A stretch of DNA of 39,495 bases from contig JBNJGT010000007.1 in NCBI GenBank assembly GCA_051819765.1, forward strand, positions 1-39,495. The letters run 5' to 3'. The translations under genes were made by a program, and so were the position numbers. This document shows, piece after piece, positions 32,810 through 39,495 of this stretch. Origin of the DNA: JBNJGT01 sp051819765 (GTDB taxonomy: Archaea; Nanobdellota; Nanobdellia; Woesearchaeales; JACJVW01). Each line of letters opens with the position of its first letter. Position 1 is the first letter of the stretch. Below the pieces are notes generated by a model. It had not been told where the DNA came from, searched no databases, and worked only from the letters and a program-made list of their open reading frames with translations.

Positions 32810-35434
32810 ATGGCCCAAGATGAGAGCGAGCGGAGTGAGCATGCAGCCTGGCTAGAAGAAGAGAGAGGAAGGCAAGCACAAATAACCAGACAGCAGCAGC
32901 AAATCACCGACGCACAACGTGCGGCTATGGCACGGTACGCAAACACGGGTTCCACCAGCCGGTTCGGTAACATGCCCCGGGCAGCGTGGGCTGGTATGGG
33001 AGCAGCAGGTGGAGCAGCCGCTTCTGCCATGTGGCAGGGAGGGGAAGCACATCCCTCGAAGAGTGATGAACCATTCTGGCCATTGCTTTTATCATTTCTG
33101 CTGTTGCTCAGTGATTTCTTTGTCACGAAATTTGATGGTATCAACTGGGAAGAATTCTCTTTTTTTGTAGCCCAGGATCCGCTGGATGTCATCTGGCATC
33201 TGGGCAATGGGGTCATAATAACAATCTTCCTCTTTTATGCAATCACACATCTACGCGATGTCAGGTCATGGATTCCATTCCTGCTGTTGGAAATCGCGTT
33301 TTATTTCATAGCCATGTATTCCGGATTCAATGCAGGGGCACTGCTCCATATCCTCTTCATACTGTACCTGTATTTCTTCTATGTGAAGCCACGGGCAGTA
33401 GATCAGGTGCAAGGACAGTTCATGCTGCTTGCATTTATCATTATCGACTTTTTCGTGATTTCCGCTGTCAGTGATCTTACCTCATTTCCCATGCGGATGC
33501 TGCCGGTGTGGTTCATTGCCACCTTGATTTTTACCACGGATATGAAACGGGGCGCAGGGAGCAAAGTGCTGATTTTTCTCGTCCTTGCCCTCTATGTGTT
33601 CGGGTTCGCAGCCGAACTTGGCGGATTCAAGAACATGGCAAGCTACCTTGACTCATCCGAGACCAATGATTTCATTGATTTCATTACGCAGTCCTATGAA
33701 AATGCGATGGCATCATGGGGTGTGCTGAAAAATACCACCCAAAATATCTATAACCGGAGTACCGCTGTGTACCGAGAGGAATATTATACGGGCAAGATCG
33801 ATAAAAACGCCCAGATGGAGCTGGGAGTGGAGCTTGAGGATATTGAGGTAGGCCACACTGAGCAGTTTGTTGATGAACCAGTTAACCTCTGGACAACGGT
33901 GAAGGTACAGACCCTTGACACGGAAAATATCACAGTGAGAACATGGTGTATCGCTAATGAGGGAGAAGAAGACGAGCGAGTGGCTGATGAATTGAGACCA
34001 ACACAGTTCATGGCACATGATTATGGTGTCTTCCCTATCGATTGCACGTTCCATAGCAATACCTACAAACCAGGAAGCCATGAGTTCCAAATCGGCACCT
34101 CATTCAATTTCAGGACAGAGGCTTACCAGAAGATCTATTTCATGGACCGGACGAAATACAGCGCGCTTCGCACTCAGGATGAGGAGCCCCTCGAATATTA
34201 CGGTATCGATGATACTGAGCCTGAAACGATCTACACCAATGGGCCAATCATGATCGGTATCTCTTTGCGGGACAATCTTATACAGCTGGACAAAAGGGAG
34301 ACACAACTCATGCTCGGAGTCACATTCACCAACAACTGGAACGGTAAAGTGACCAGTGTCGACTCTGTACGAATCACATTCCCTTCTGCAGTTCATCTGG
34401 ATGGAAACTGTTCTGGGGAGTATCAGTTCACTTGTGCAGGGACAGACCCTATAGAATGCACCCTGATCGATGAGATACCACCATTCAAGAAAAGGCAGAC
34501 TCTCAGATGTCCTATCCGCATAGCTGAAAGCAACATTGACAATGTGTTAGGGGAGAGCCCTCTTTCAATCAGATTCTTTCGGGCAGGAATCGAGTATAAC
34601 TATTCTATCACTGAGCATGCATCAGTGCGTTTTGTCAAGAGCAAGGAGATGGCTGAGTTAGAAGAGAAAACAAAAGCCACCAAACCCACCATACAAATCC
34701 CTCACCTCTTCATCAATGAGGATGAGACAGTCATGATTAATCTGCATAATGATGCGCTCAGCGGTGATGAGGAGACGAATGATGTGTACCTGTACTATGA
34801 TATCACTGATCACTGCGACTATGCAGACTGTTCTATATATGACAACAAGTACCTTAACTGCACCGGCAAGAGCAACGGGACCTGCACCATGGATATCTCT
34901 GTCAACGATCTTGCGCACACAACGCATCAGGATATGCAAATCACTGTCGGAGCCGGGTCCTGTCGGTGGGATGATGCACACTGTATACAACAGCTTGAGA
35001 AAAAGACGAATACCGATGATACGAATGATACCAACGATACCAACGATACAGACCCAACTGAAATCACCAATACCAAACCGCTTGAGTTCACCATCACTGG
35101 CTACAGTAGTGCAACAGGTACGCAGATTTATCTTCCAAACTATTTTGAAAAAGGTGATGAATTACGGTATACCATCCCCAGCTCAGGGCCGATCGGACAT
35201 ACACAAGTCGCAGCAAATAAATACAGTTTCTACATGAATAATCAATACGTTGAGTGCACCGAGGATTATAACCTGACGATCACAGTAACCGGTGATAACA
35301 GCAAGGCATTTGACCTCTCATTCCGGATTGTCGATGGAGATTGTGAAACAGACTGCAGACAATGCACCAGGCAGTGCTGTGAATACAGCAGCCAATCATG
35401 CCATTATTCTGAAAAGCAGGGGGAATGCATATGA
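32810..35434 (+). CDS. Large polytopic membrane protein with extracytoplasmic domain
   Basis: An 874-residue protein of no recognised family. Residues 1-85 are polar, Q/A/G-rich and likely cytoplasmic. About seven hydrophobic segments follow (near 89-105, 132-147, 154-171, 176-192, 203-220, 230-243, 252-268). Residues 280-874 are beta-rich, with many N-x-S/T sites, paired cysteines, a short Asp-Thr-Asn repeat linker (about 736-749) and a cysteine-dense C-terminus (CETDCRQCTRQCC). It starts 2 nt after the cysteine-rich surface gene and overlaps the following lipoprotein gene by ATGA, so the three should be made together. It could be the membrane platform of a surface assembly. Confidence 0.75.
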   Translation: MAQDESERSEHAAWLEEERGRQAQITRQQQQITDAQRAAMARYANTGSTSRFGNMPRAAWAGMGAAGGAAASAMWQGGEAHPSKSDEPFWPLLLSFLLLLSDFFVTKFDGINWEEFSFFVAQDPLDVIWHLGNGVIITIFLFYAITHLRDVRSWIPFLLLEIAFYFIAMYSGFNAGALLHILFILYLYFFYVKPRAVDQVQGQFMLLAFIIIDFFVISAVSDLTSFPMRMLPVWFIATLIFTTDMKRGAGSKVLIFLVLALYVFGFAAELGGFKNMASYLDSSETNDFIDFITQSYENAMASWGVLKNTTQNIYNRSTAVYREEYYTGKIDKNAQMELGVELEDIEVGHTEQFVDEPVNLWTTVKVQTLDTENITVRTWCIANEGEEDERVADELRPTQFMAHDYGVFPIDCTFHSNTYKPGSHEFQIGTSFNFRTEAYQKIYFMDRTKYSALRTQDEEPLEYYGIDDTEPETIYTNGPIMIGISLRDNLIQLDKRETQLMLGVTFTNNWNGKVTSVDSVRITFPSAVHLDGNCSGEYQFTCAGTDPIECTLIDEIPPFKKRQTLRCPIRIAESNIDNVLGESPLSIRFFRAGIEYNYSITEHASVRFVKSKEMAELEEKTKATKPTIQIPHLFINEDETVMINLHNDALSGDEETNDVYLYYDITDHCDYADCSIYDNKYLNCTGKSNGTCTMDISVNDLAHTTHQDMQITVGAGSCRWDDAHCIQQLEKKTNTDDTNDTNDTNDTDPTEITNTKPLEFTITGYSSATGTQIYLPNYFEKGDELRYTIPSSGPIGHTQVAANKYSFYMNNQYVECTEDYNLTITVTGDNSKAFDLSFRIVDGDCETDCRQCTRQCCEYSSQSCHYSEKQGECI
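35021..35047 (+). repeat. Three 9-nt units encoding Thr-Asn-Asp linker
   Basis: ACGAATGAT, ACCAACGAT and ACCAACGAT are tandem in-frame 9-mers encoding T-N-D repeats, flanked by further D and T codons. Such low-complexity runs can vary in copy number without breaking the frame and usually form flexible linkers. Confidence 0.7.
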
Positions 35435-36360
35435 AGCAGTGGATACTAATTCCTGTAATCATGTTACTTGTGGCCTGCTCTCAAAACGGACAGCGTATCA
35501 ATGAAGTGGATATCTACACCGGTAAAGAAGGAGTCACTATGGAGTTTGGTAAAGATACCCCTCCTGAGGTAATATTGGAGGATCAAGAATTTGCGGCGGG
35601 GGTGTTGTTCGAGAACAAAGGGGCCAGTGATGTCAATGAATCATATATCTCATTGATATCTGAGGATGATTATCTTGATATTGTCGAATGGAGGGATATC
35701 AATACGGTCACCACAAAGCTTGGAAGCCTGACCCTTCAAGGAAAGAGACAGTCAAACCCTGAAGGCGAACGGCGAATCGGCGTCATACAGATGAAATCAA
35801 AGAAGCTCAAAGAAATGACAGAGACACATACAAGCATTATCTCTCTTAATCTTTGTTATGCGTATTCAACGTATTTTTCAGATAGCATATGTATCGACAG
35901 TGATGTGTTTGACATGACTGAAAAGGAAAAGGCCTGCGAAGTTCAGACCCTGAGTTCAAGCGGGACAGGGGCACCGGTTGCGATAACCGAGGTAAAACCA
36001 AAAATGCTCTCGCATGACAGTTCCACAATCACGCCTGAATTCAAGCTGACAATAGAGAACATGGGTGATGGACAGGTCATCAAATCAAGTAAGATTGAGC
36101 AGGCATGCACTTCAGAGAGCTTTTCACATAAGGATTTCAATGAAGTCACCATACGGGTTGCACAGATGTCAGGACATAGCCTTGAATGTAAACCAAATCC
36201 TGTGAAACTGGAGGATGATACTGCGATCTCATACTGCCGCCTGCCAGGAGGAGTCTCGATGGATGCAGGTAATTACAAGACCACACTCAACTTTGAGCTT
36301 GACTATGGGTATACGGCAAATCTTGCTGAATCTGTTGAGATCCGAAAATTCATCAAATAA
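35431..36360 (+). CDS. Secreted lipoprotein of surface cluster
   Basis: The 309-residue protein starts MKQWILIPVIMLLVACSQNG, a lipoprotein signal peptide with lipobox LVAC. The rest is beta-rich with two parts resembling the CARDB/Ig-like layout (VILEDQEFAAGVLFENKGASDV and ITPEFKLTIENMGDGQV), typical of cell-surface adhesion-like domains. The start at 35431 is set by GGGGG about 7 nt upstream and by the ATGA overlap with the preceding gene; an in-frame ATG at 35425 is too close to that site. It is third in the surface cluster and probably binds the other two at the cell exterior. No named family. Confidence 0.75.
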   Translation: MKQWILIPVIMLLVACSQNGQRINEVDIYTGKEGVTMEFGKDTPPEVILEDQEFAAGVLFENKGASDVNESYISLISEDDYLDIVEWRDINTVTTKLGSLTLQGKRQSNPEGERRIGVIQMKSKKLKEMTETHTSIISLNLCYAYSTYFSDSICIDSDVFDMTEKEKACEVQTLSSSGTGAPVAITEVKPKMLSHDSSTITPEFKLTIENMGDGQVIKSSKIEQACTSESFSHKDFNEVTIRVAQMSGHSLECKPNPVKLEDDTAISYCRLPGGVSMDAGNYKTTLNFELDYGYTANLAESVEIRKFIK

Positions 36361-36395
36361 AAAGACATAAAAAGGCACCTCCTTTCCTTGATTCT

Positions 36396-37418
36396 ATGGG
36401 ACTTACCGAATCAGAGATAACCACGCTAAGAAATGAACTCGAATCAGCTGTACGACCAATCTACTTTTTCCATGATGATTCAGACGGCCTCGCATCATTT
36501 CTCCTGTTCTATAAAGTGGTCAGGGAAGGAAAAGGGGTCATCATAAAGAGTAATCCAGTGATTGACGAGCGCCATATCAAGCTGGTTGAGGAATATAAAC
36601 CTGACAAGATATTTGTACTTGATATCGCGACCGTTGAACAGGAATTCATTGATGGAGTCTCGCAGCCGATATTCTGGGTGGACCATCATGGACCATACGA
36701 ACGAAAAGGAATACATTATTTCAACCCACGCACCAGAGGCCGTAGTGTGCCTGCCTCATACCTTTGCTATCAGGTGACACAACAGGATATGTGGATCGCG
36801 ATGGCAGGGATTGTAGGTGATTGGCACCTCATCATGCAGGAGGATTTTTCACAGGAGTATCCGGACCTGCTTTCTCTTGAAGTCAAGACACCACCAGAGG
36901 CACTTTTCACCTCAGAGGTAGGTAAGCTTTCGCGTATCTTCAATTTCGCCCTGAAAGGGACCGCCAAAGATGCCATGAAATATGTAAAGACCCTGTCACG
37001 CATCGAAAGCCCGTATGATATCCTTGAGCAGAGGACGCCTGAAGGAGCCTATATCTACAAAAAGTTCATGAAGTATGAACGGGAATACCAGATGCTCCTG
37101 GAAGATGCGCTCTCACAGGTGGGAGAATCCCGGATCATCCTCTATGAATACCCTGCATCAAAGACCTCGTTTACCGGAGAGCTTGCGAATGAACTGCTCT
37201 ACAAGTACCCGGAAAAGATCATCATAATTGCCAGAGAACATAACGGAGAGATGAAGTGCAGTCTCCGATCAGGAGAAAAGACAATCATCAATACTATACT
37301 TACCAAGACTCTTGAAGAGGTGGGAGGCCTTGGAGGGGGTCACGAGCATGCATGTGGCTGTGTCATACAGAACGAGAATTTCAAGACGTTCCTTTCTGTA
37401 TTTGAATCTCACCTGTAG
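36396..37418 (+). CDS. DHH-family phosphoesterase (RecJ-like / nanoRNase-like)
   Basis: The 340-residue protein has the DHH signature set: FHDDSDGLAS (25-34), VLDIA, VDHHGP (DHH motif, about 95-100), an AMAGIVGDWH segment and the DHHA1-type C-terminal GGLGGGHEHACG. These enzymes remove nucleotides from single-stranded DNA or short RNA, or cleave cyclic dinucleotides. Archaeal members include GAN, a RecJ-like partner of the replisome; the exact class cannot be set here. GACATAAAAAGG (36364-36375) is centred 27 nt before the ATG. It overlaps tgt tail to tail by 10 nt. Confidence 0.9.
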   Translation: MGLTESEITTLRNELESAVRPIYFFHDDSDGLASFLLFYKVVREGKGVIIKSNPVIDERHIKLVEEYKPDKIFVLDIATVEQEFIDGVSQPIFWVDHHGPYERKGIHYFNPRTRGRSVPASYLCYQVTQQDMWIAMAGIVGDWHLIMQEDFSQEYPDLLSLEVKTPPEALFTSEVGKLSRIFNFALKGTAKDAMKYVKTLSRIESPYDILEQRTPEGAYIYKKFMKYEREYQMLLEDALSQVGESRIILYEYPASKTSFTGELANELLYKYPEKIIIIAREHNGEMKCSLRSGEKTIINTILTKTLEEVGGLGGGHEHACGCVIQNENFKTFLSVFESHL

Positions 37419-38500
37419 GATCGTTTGAATTCTTGGTAATAGGATTCAAACTGACCTTCCCCTATAGCCTGACGTGCCTTTTTTAGCATCTGTTGCATGA
37501 AGTATAGATTATGGTAAGTCATGAGCTTCTTGCCCAGCGGCTCCTTGGTTCGCATGAGATGGTGGATGAAGGCTCTGGAATGGGATGTGCATACCCTGCA
37601 CATACAACCACCTTCAATAGGGCCTGGATCGTCCCTGTATTTTGCGTTGCTGAGCTTCAAAGGGCCGTTGAATGTAAAGGCTGTACAGTGCCGGGCGTTT
37701 GCGGTGGGAAAGGTGCTATCAAACATGTCAACCCCACAGCGTATCGCCTCGATCATATCCAGCGGGGAGCCTACCCCCATGAGATAACGGGGCTTGTCCT
37801 TTGGAAGAAACCCAATGGTGTAATCAATGATCTCTTTCATGGTGTGAATCGGTTCACCGATGGCAAGACCACCCAGCGCCATCCCATCAAAGCCAAGTGA
37901 TGCAATATATTGAGCAGAGTGTTTGCGAAGGTCCTTAAACATACCGCCCTGGGCAATGCCAAACAAGAGCTGCCCTTTCATGCTATGATGCTTCCTGCAC
38001 TCCCGTGCCCATTCATGGGTATTCTGCATGGACCGGAAGGCTGCATCATAGGATACATCATGGCGGGGAACATCATCAATGACCATGGCGATGTCAGAGC
38101 CAATCACTGCCTGAATCTCAATCAATCTTTTGGGGGTAATGAGTTCTTTTTTGCCGCGAAAGGGGTTGCGAAAGACTGCGCCTTCAGGCAGGGTCCGGAT
38201 GAGGAAGTTGTCTGAGAGGAGCTGAAACCCACCGCTGTCAGTCGTGAGTGGCTGGTCCCATTTCATGAATCTGTGGAGGCCACCAAACTGGCGTAGGATA
38301 TCCAGGCCTGGGCGAAAATAGTTGATGAGGGCATTTGAGATGATACACTGGGTGCCTACTTCAATGGCCTCACAGGGTTCGATGAATTTGATTGCCCCTT
38401 TGGTTGCCACAGGCATGTAAAAAGGGGTCTCTATGACACCATGAGAGGTTAAGAGCTCTCCTAGACGCGCTTTTCCATCATGTGCCTGAATCCTGAACAT
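37409..38500 (-). CDS. tgt: tRNA-guanine transglycosylase, bacterial-sized
   Basis: The 363-residue TGT exchanges guanine for a 7-deazaguanine in tRNA. Catalytic residues are Asp88 in TTDSGGFQ and Asp261 in DMFDSTFPTANARH; base-pocket residues lie in IDDVP and GGLAIGE. The zinc site is CMCRVC (Cys299, 301, 304) plus His330. Archaeal ArcTGT has additional C-terminal domains ending in PUA; none is encoded here, and the length and GGLAIGE motif match bacterial queuosine-type enzymes. The ATG at 38500 was chosen because CTATTAAATG (38521-38530) is centred 26 nt upstream; an earlier in-frame start would add a non-homologous 41-residue extension through the promoter. Confidence 0.93.
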   Translation of the reverse strand: MFRIQAHDGKARLGELLTSHGVIETPFYMPVATKGAIKFIEPCEAIEVGTQCIISNALINYFRPGLDILRQFGGLHRFMKWDQPLTTDSGGFQLLSDNFLIRTLPEGAVFRNPFRGKKELITPKRLIEIQAVIGSDIAMVIDDVPRHDVSYDAAFRSMQNTHEWARECRKHHSMKGQLLFGIAQGGMFKDLRKHSAQYIASLGFDGMALGGLAIGEPIHTMKEIIDYTIGFLPKDKPRYLMGVGSPLDMIEAIRCGVDMFDSTFPTANARHCTAFTFNGPLKLSNAKYRDDPGPIEGGCMCRVCTSHSRAFIHHLMRTKEPLGKKLMTYHNLYFMQQMLKKARQAIGEGQFESYYQEFKRSYR

Positions 38501-38520
38501 GGGCCTTGAAAATCCGTAGC

Positions 38521-38560
38521 CATTTAATAGAATTGCGGAAAAAGAGTAATATTTATATAG
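38521..38560. promoter_or_regulatory. Divergent TATA boxes for tgt and the archaellin gene
   Basis: Minus strand: CTATTAAATG (38521-38530), 26 nt before the tgt ATG. Plus strand: AATATTTATATAG (38548-38560), which would start a transcript near 38582 and leave a leader of about 40 nt that includes GGAGGA (38613-38618) before the archaellin ATG. A second AT-rich palindrome, AGTATA-AA-TATACT (38587-38600), lies in that leader and may be regulatory. Confidence 0.55.
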
Positions 38561-38622
38561 AATTAGTATCTGAATATACCTAATGCAGTATAAATATACT
38601 AAAATTGCTACTGGAGGATACA

Positions 38623-39492
38623 ATGAAAGCTCGAAAGGCTGAGATGGGTATCGGCACCCTCATCATCTTTATCGCTTTACTCCTGGTTGCCGCTATCGCT
38701 GCAGGCGTACTCGTACAAACATCTGGAAGCCTCCAGGAAAAGGCCCTTACCACAGGTGACCAGGCAAAAAGTCAAATCTCAACCAATGTCAGAGTGGTAG
38801 AGATTTCGGCAACGGATGGCAGGGACGGGAGTGTAAGAGACTTCACGCATATCGTTAAACTTGCTCCAGGGTCAGATCCGATGAAACTGGGCCAATCCCT
38901 GCTTACCATCAATACCTTTGACCGCACGGCAAGCCTCCAGTATGCCGGTGCCACGGCAGGGTATGAAAAAGGCACTGACGGATACTACACGTGGAACCAG
39001 GAAGTCCTGAACCGGCAGGCAGGTGAATTTGAATTACCAGAAAATGATTATGAACAAGACGGCCTGCCAGACAAGGTATCAGGCGGCAGAGGGGGCGCAC
39101 CCCTTTACCTTAATCTTTCAAACAGCACTGACGTTGTTCTTGGTAACTGCACATCACAGACATTTCAGGGATATAGCATGGCTACCAGCCAGATTCTCAA
39201 ATCAGTGGATGGTCAGTGCAATTCATCAGATGATGTGCTATCTGTTACCCTCATGCCACAAGAGGTAGGAACAGGAGTTTTTGCAGCCCAGTACCTTCAA
39301 ATCGGACCAAATCATGTGGAAGGGAACCTGCAGAGGGGCGATGTCATCAAGTTCTATTATGAGGCACCACGGGATGTCAGTGAGGATGAAGACGTGCGGA
39401 TTAATTTCATCCCAAAGGTCGGCACCTCAACACTTACTGAATTCATAACGCCTAATGTCATCTCGTCGGAACGTGTCTACCTGTACCCTTGA
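38623..39492 (+). CDS. Archaellin (archaeal flagellin)
   Basis: The 289-residue protein begins MKARKAEMGIGTLIIFIALL, the class III signal peptide and hydrophobic N-terminal helix of archaellins, which are cut by the FlaK/PibD peptidase and assembled into the archaellum. The helix continues to ASGVLVQTSGSLQEKAL-like sequence and is followed by a beta-rich outer domain with N-x-S/T sites and two cysteines (GNCTSQ and GQCNSS). The ATG at 38623 is set by GGAGGA about 5 nt upstream. No other archaellum genes are in the window; they may follow beyond 39495. Confidence 0.93.
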   Translation: MKARKAEMGIGTLIIFIALLLVAAIAAGVLVQTSGSLQEKALTTGDQAKSQISTNVRVVEISATDGRDGSVRDFTHIVKLAPGSDPMKLGQSLLTINTFDRTASLQYAGATAGYEKGTDGYYTWNQEVLNRQAGEFELPENDYEQDGLPDKVSGGRGGAPLYLNLSNSTDVVLGNCTSQTFQGYSMATSQILKSVDGQCNSSDDVLSVTLMPQEVGTGVFAAQYLQIGPNHVEGNLQRGDVIKFYYEAPRDVSEDEDVRINFIPKVGTSTLTEFITPNVISSERVYLYP

Positions 39493-39495
39493 TAC

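Noticed and set aside
34978..35060. Asp-Thr-Asn run as a functional repeat domain
   Set aside because: Only three 9-nt units; more simply a flexible linker in the ectodomain.
38501..38623. 41-residue N-terminal extension of TGT from an upstream start
   Set aside because: The extension is read through the divergent TATA boxes, has no TGT homology, and the ATG at 38500 is at leaderless distance from its promoter.
1..39495. tRNA, rRNA, CRISPR or insertion-sequence elements
   Set aside because: Intergenic gaps are short and none shows a cloverleaf, repeat-spacer array or transposase; no direct repeat flanks were seen around the AT-rich block.

Overview
The window is a gene-dense piece of an archaeal genome. 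Archaeal markers are archaeal PheRS alpha and beta, ribosomal proteins L14e and L34e, Pelota, a Hef helicase-nuclease, a TrmB regulator and an archaellin. Many start codons lie 24-28 nt downstream of an A/T-rich TATA box, which implies leaderless transcripts; a few genes keep GGAGG-type ribosome binding sites. The mix (complete Rnf complex, ApbE, short membrane proteins, cysteine-rich surface proteins, several bacterial-type genes) would fit a Woesearchaeota-like or other DPANN-type archaeon, but that placement is an inference and not proven by the sequence. No rRNA, tRNA, CRISPR array or insertion sequence was recognised.

Layout. 1-340: a leftward pair, a tiny zinc-ribbon protein and a cold-shock protein cut by the window edge. 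518-2312: a frameshifted S66 peptidase and HtpX. 2287-4476: Hef, leftward. 4591-8744: an accessory-looking block that is visibly AT-richer in its 4.6-7.4 kb part: a DarG-like macro-domain protein converging, with one base between the stops, on a large protein combining a GlnD-like HD domain with a putative DarT-like ADP-ribosyltransferase domain. The large gene is third in an operon behind a site-2-protease homologue without its HExxH motif and a metallo-beta-lactamase-fold hydrolase. 8820-9976: a frameshifted MFS transporter. 10131-13428: a PH-domain protein, then chorismate mutase, prephenate dehydrogenase, prephenate dehydratase and an aminotransferase, a compact terminal Phe/Tyr pathway. 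13412-16016: TraB-family protein, TrmB regulator with a putative operator, and two leftward hypothetical genes.

16194-20111: pheS, a YIP1-family membrane protein, pheT and a 52-residue membrane protein. 20115-20688: L34e-L14e operon, leftward. 20783-22359: an AbrB-type regulator overlapping a membrane/coiled-coil protein, preceded by two copies of the palindrome TAGTACTA. 22356-26845: leftward rnfCDGEAB operon, an ion-pumping ferredoxin:NAD oxidoreductase. 26879-30043: a PAS-HD-GYP-REC signalling protein and, divergently, ApbE, which attaches FMN to Rnf subunits. 30036-31076: Pelota. 31137-36360: a three-gene surface cluster (cysteine-rich repeat protein, polytopic membrane protein with a large ectodomain, lipoprotein). 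36396-39492: DHH phosphoesterase, a bacterial-sized tRNA-guanine transglycosylase, and an archaellin.

The best candidate for an undescribed system is the macro-domain / HD-DarT-like pair at 4591-7453. The surface cluster at 31-36 kb is the second candidate.
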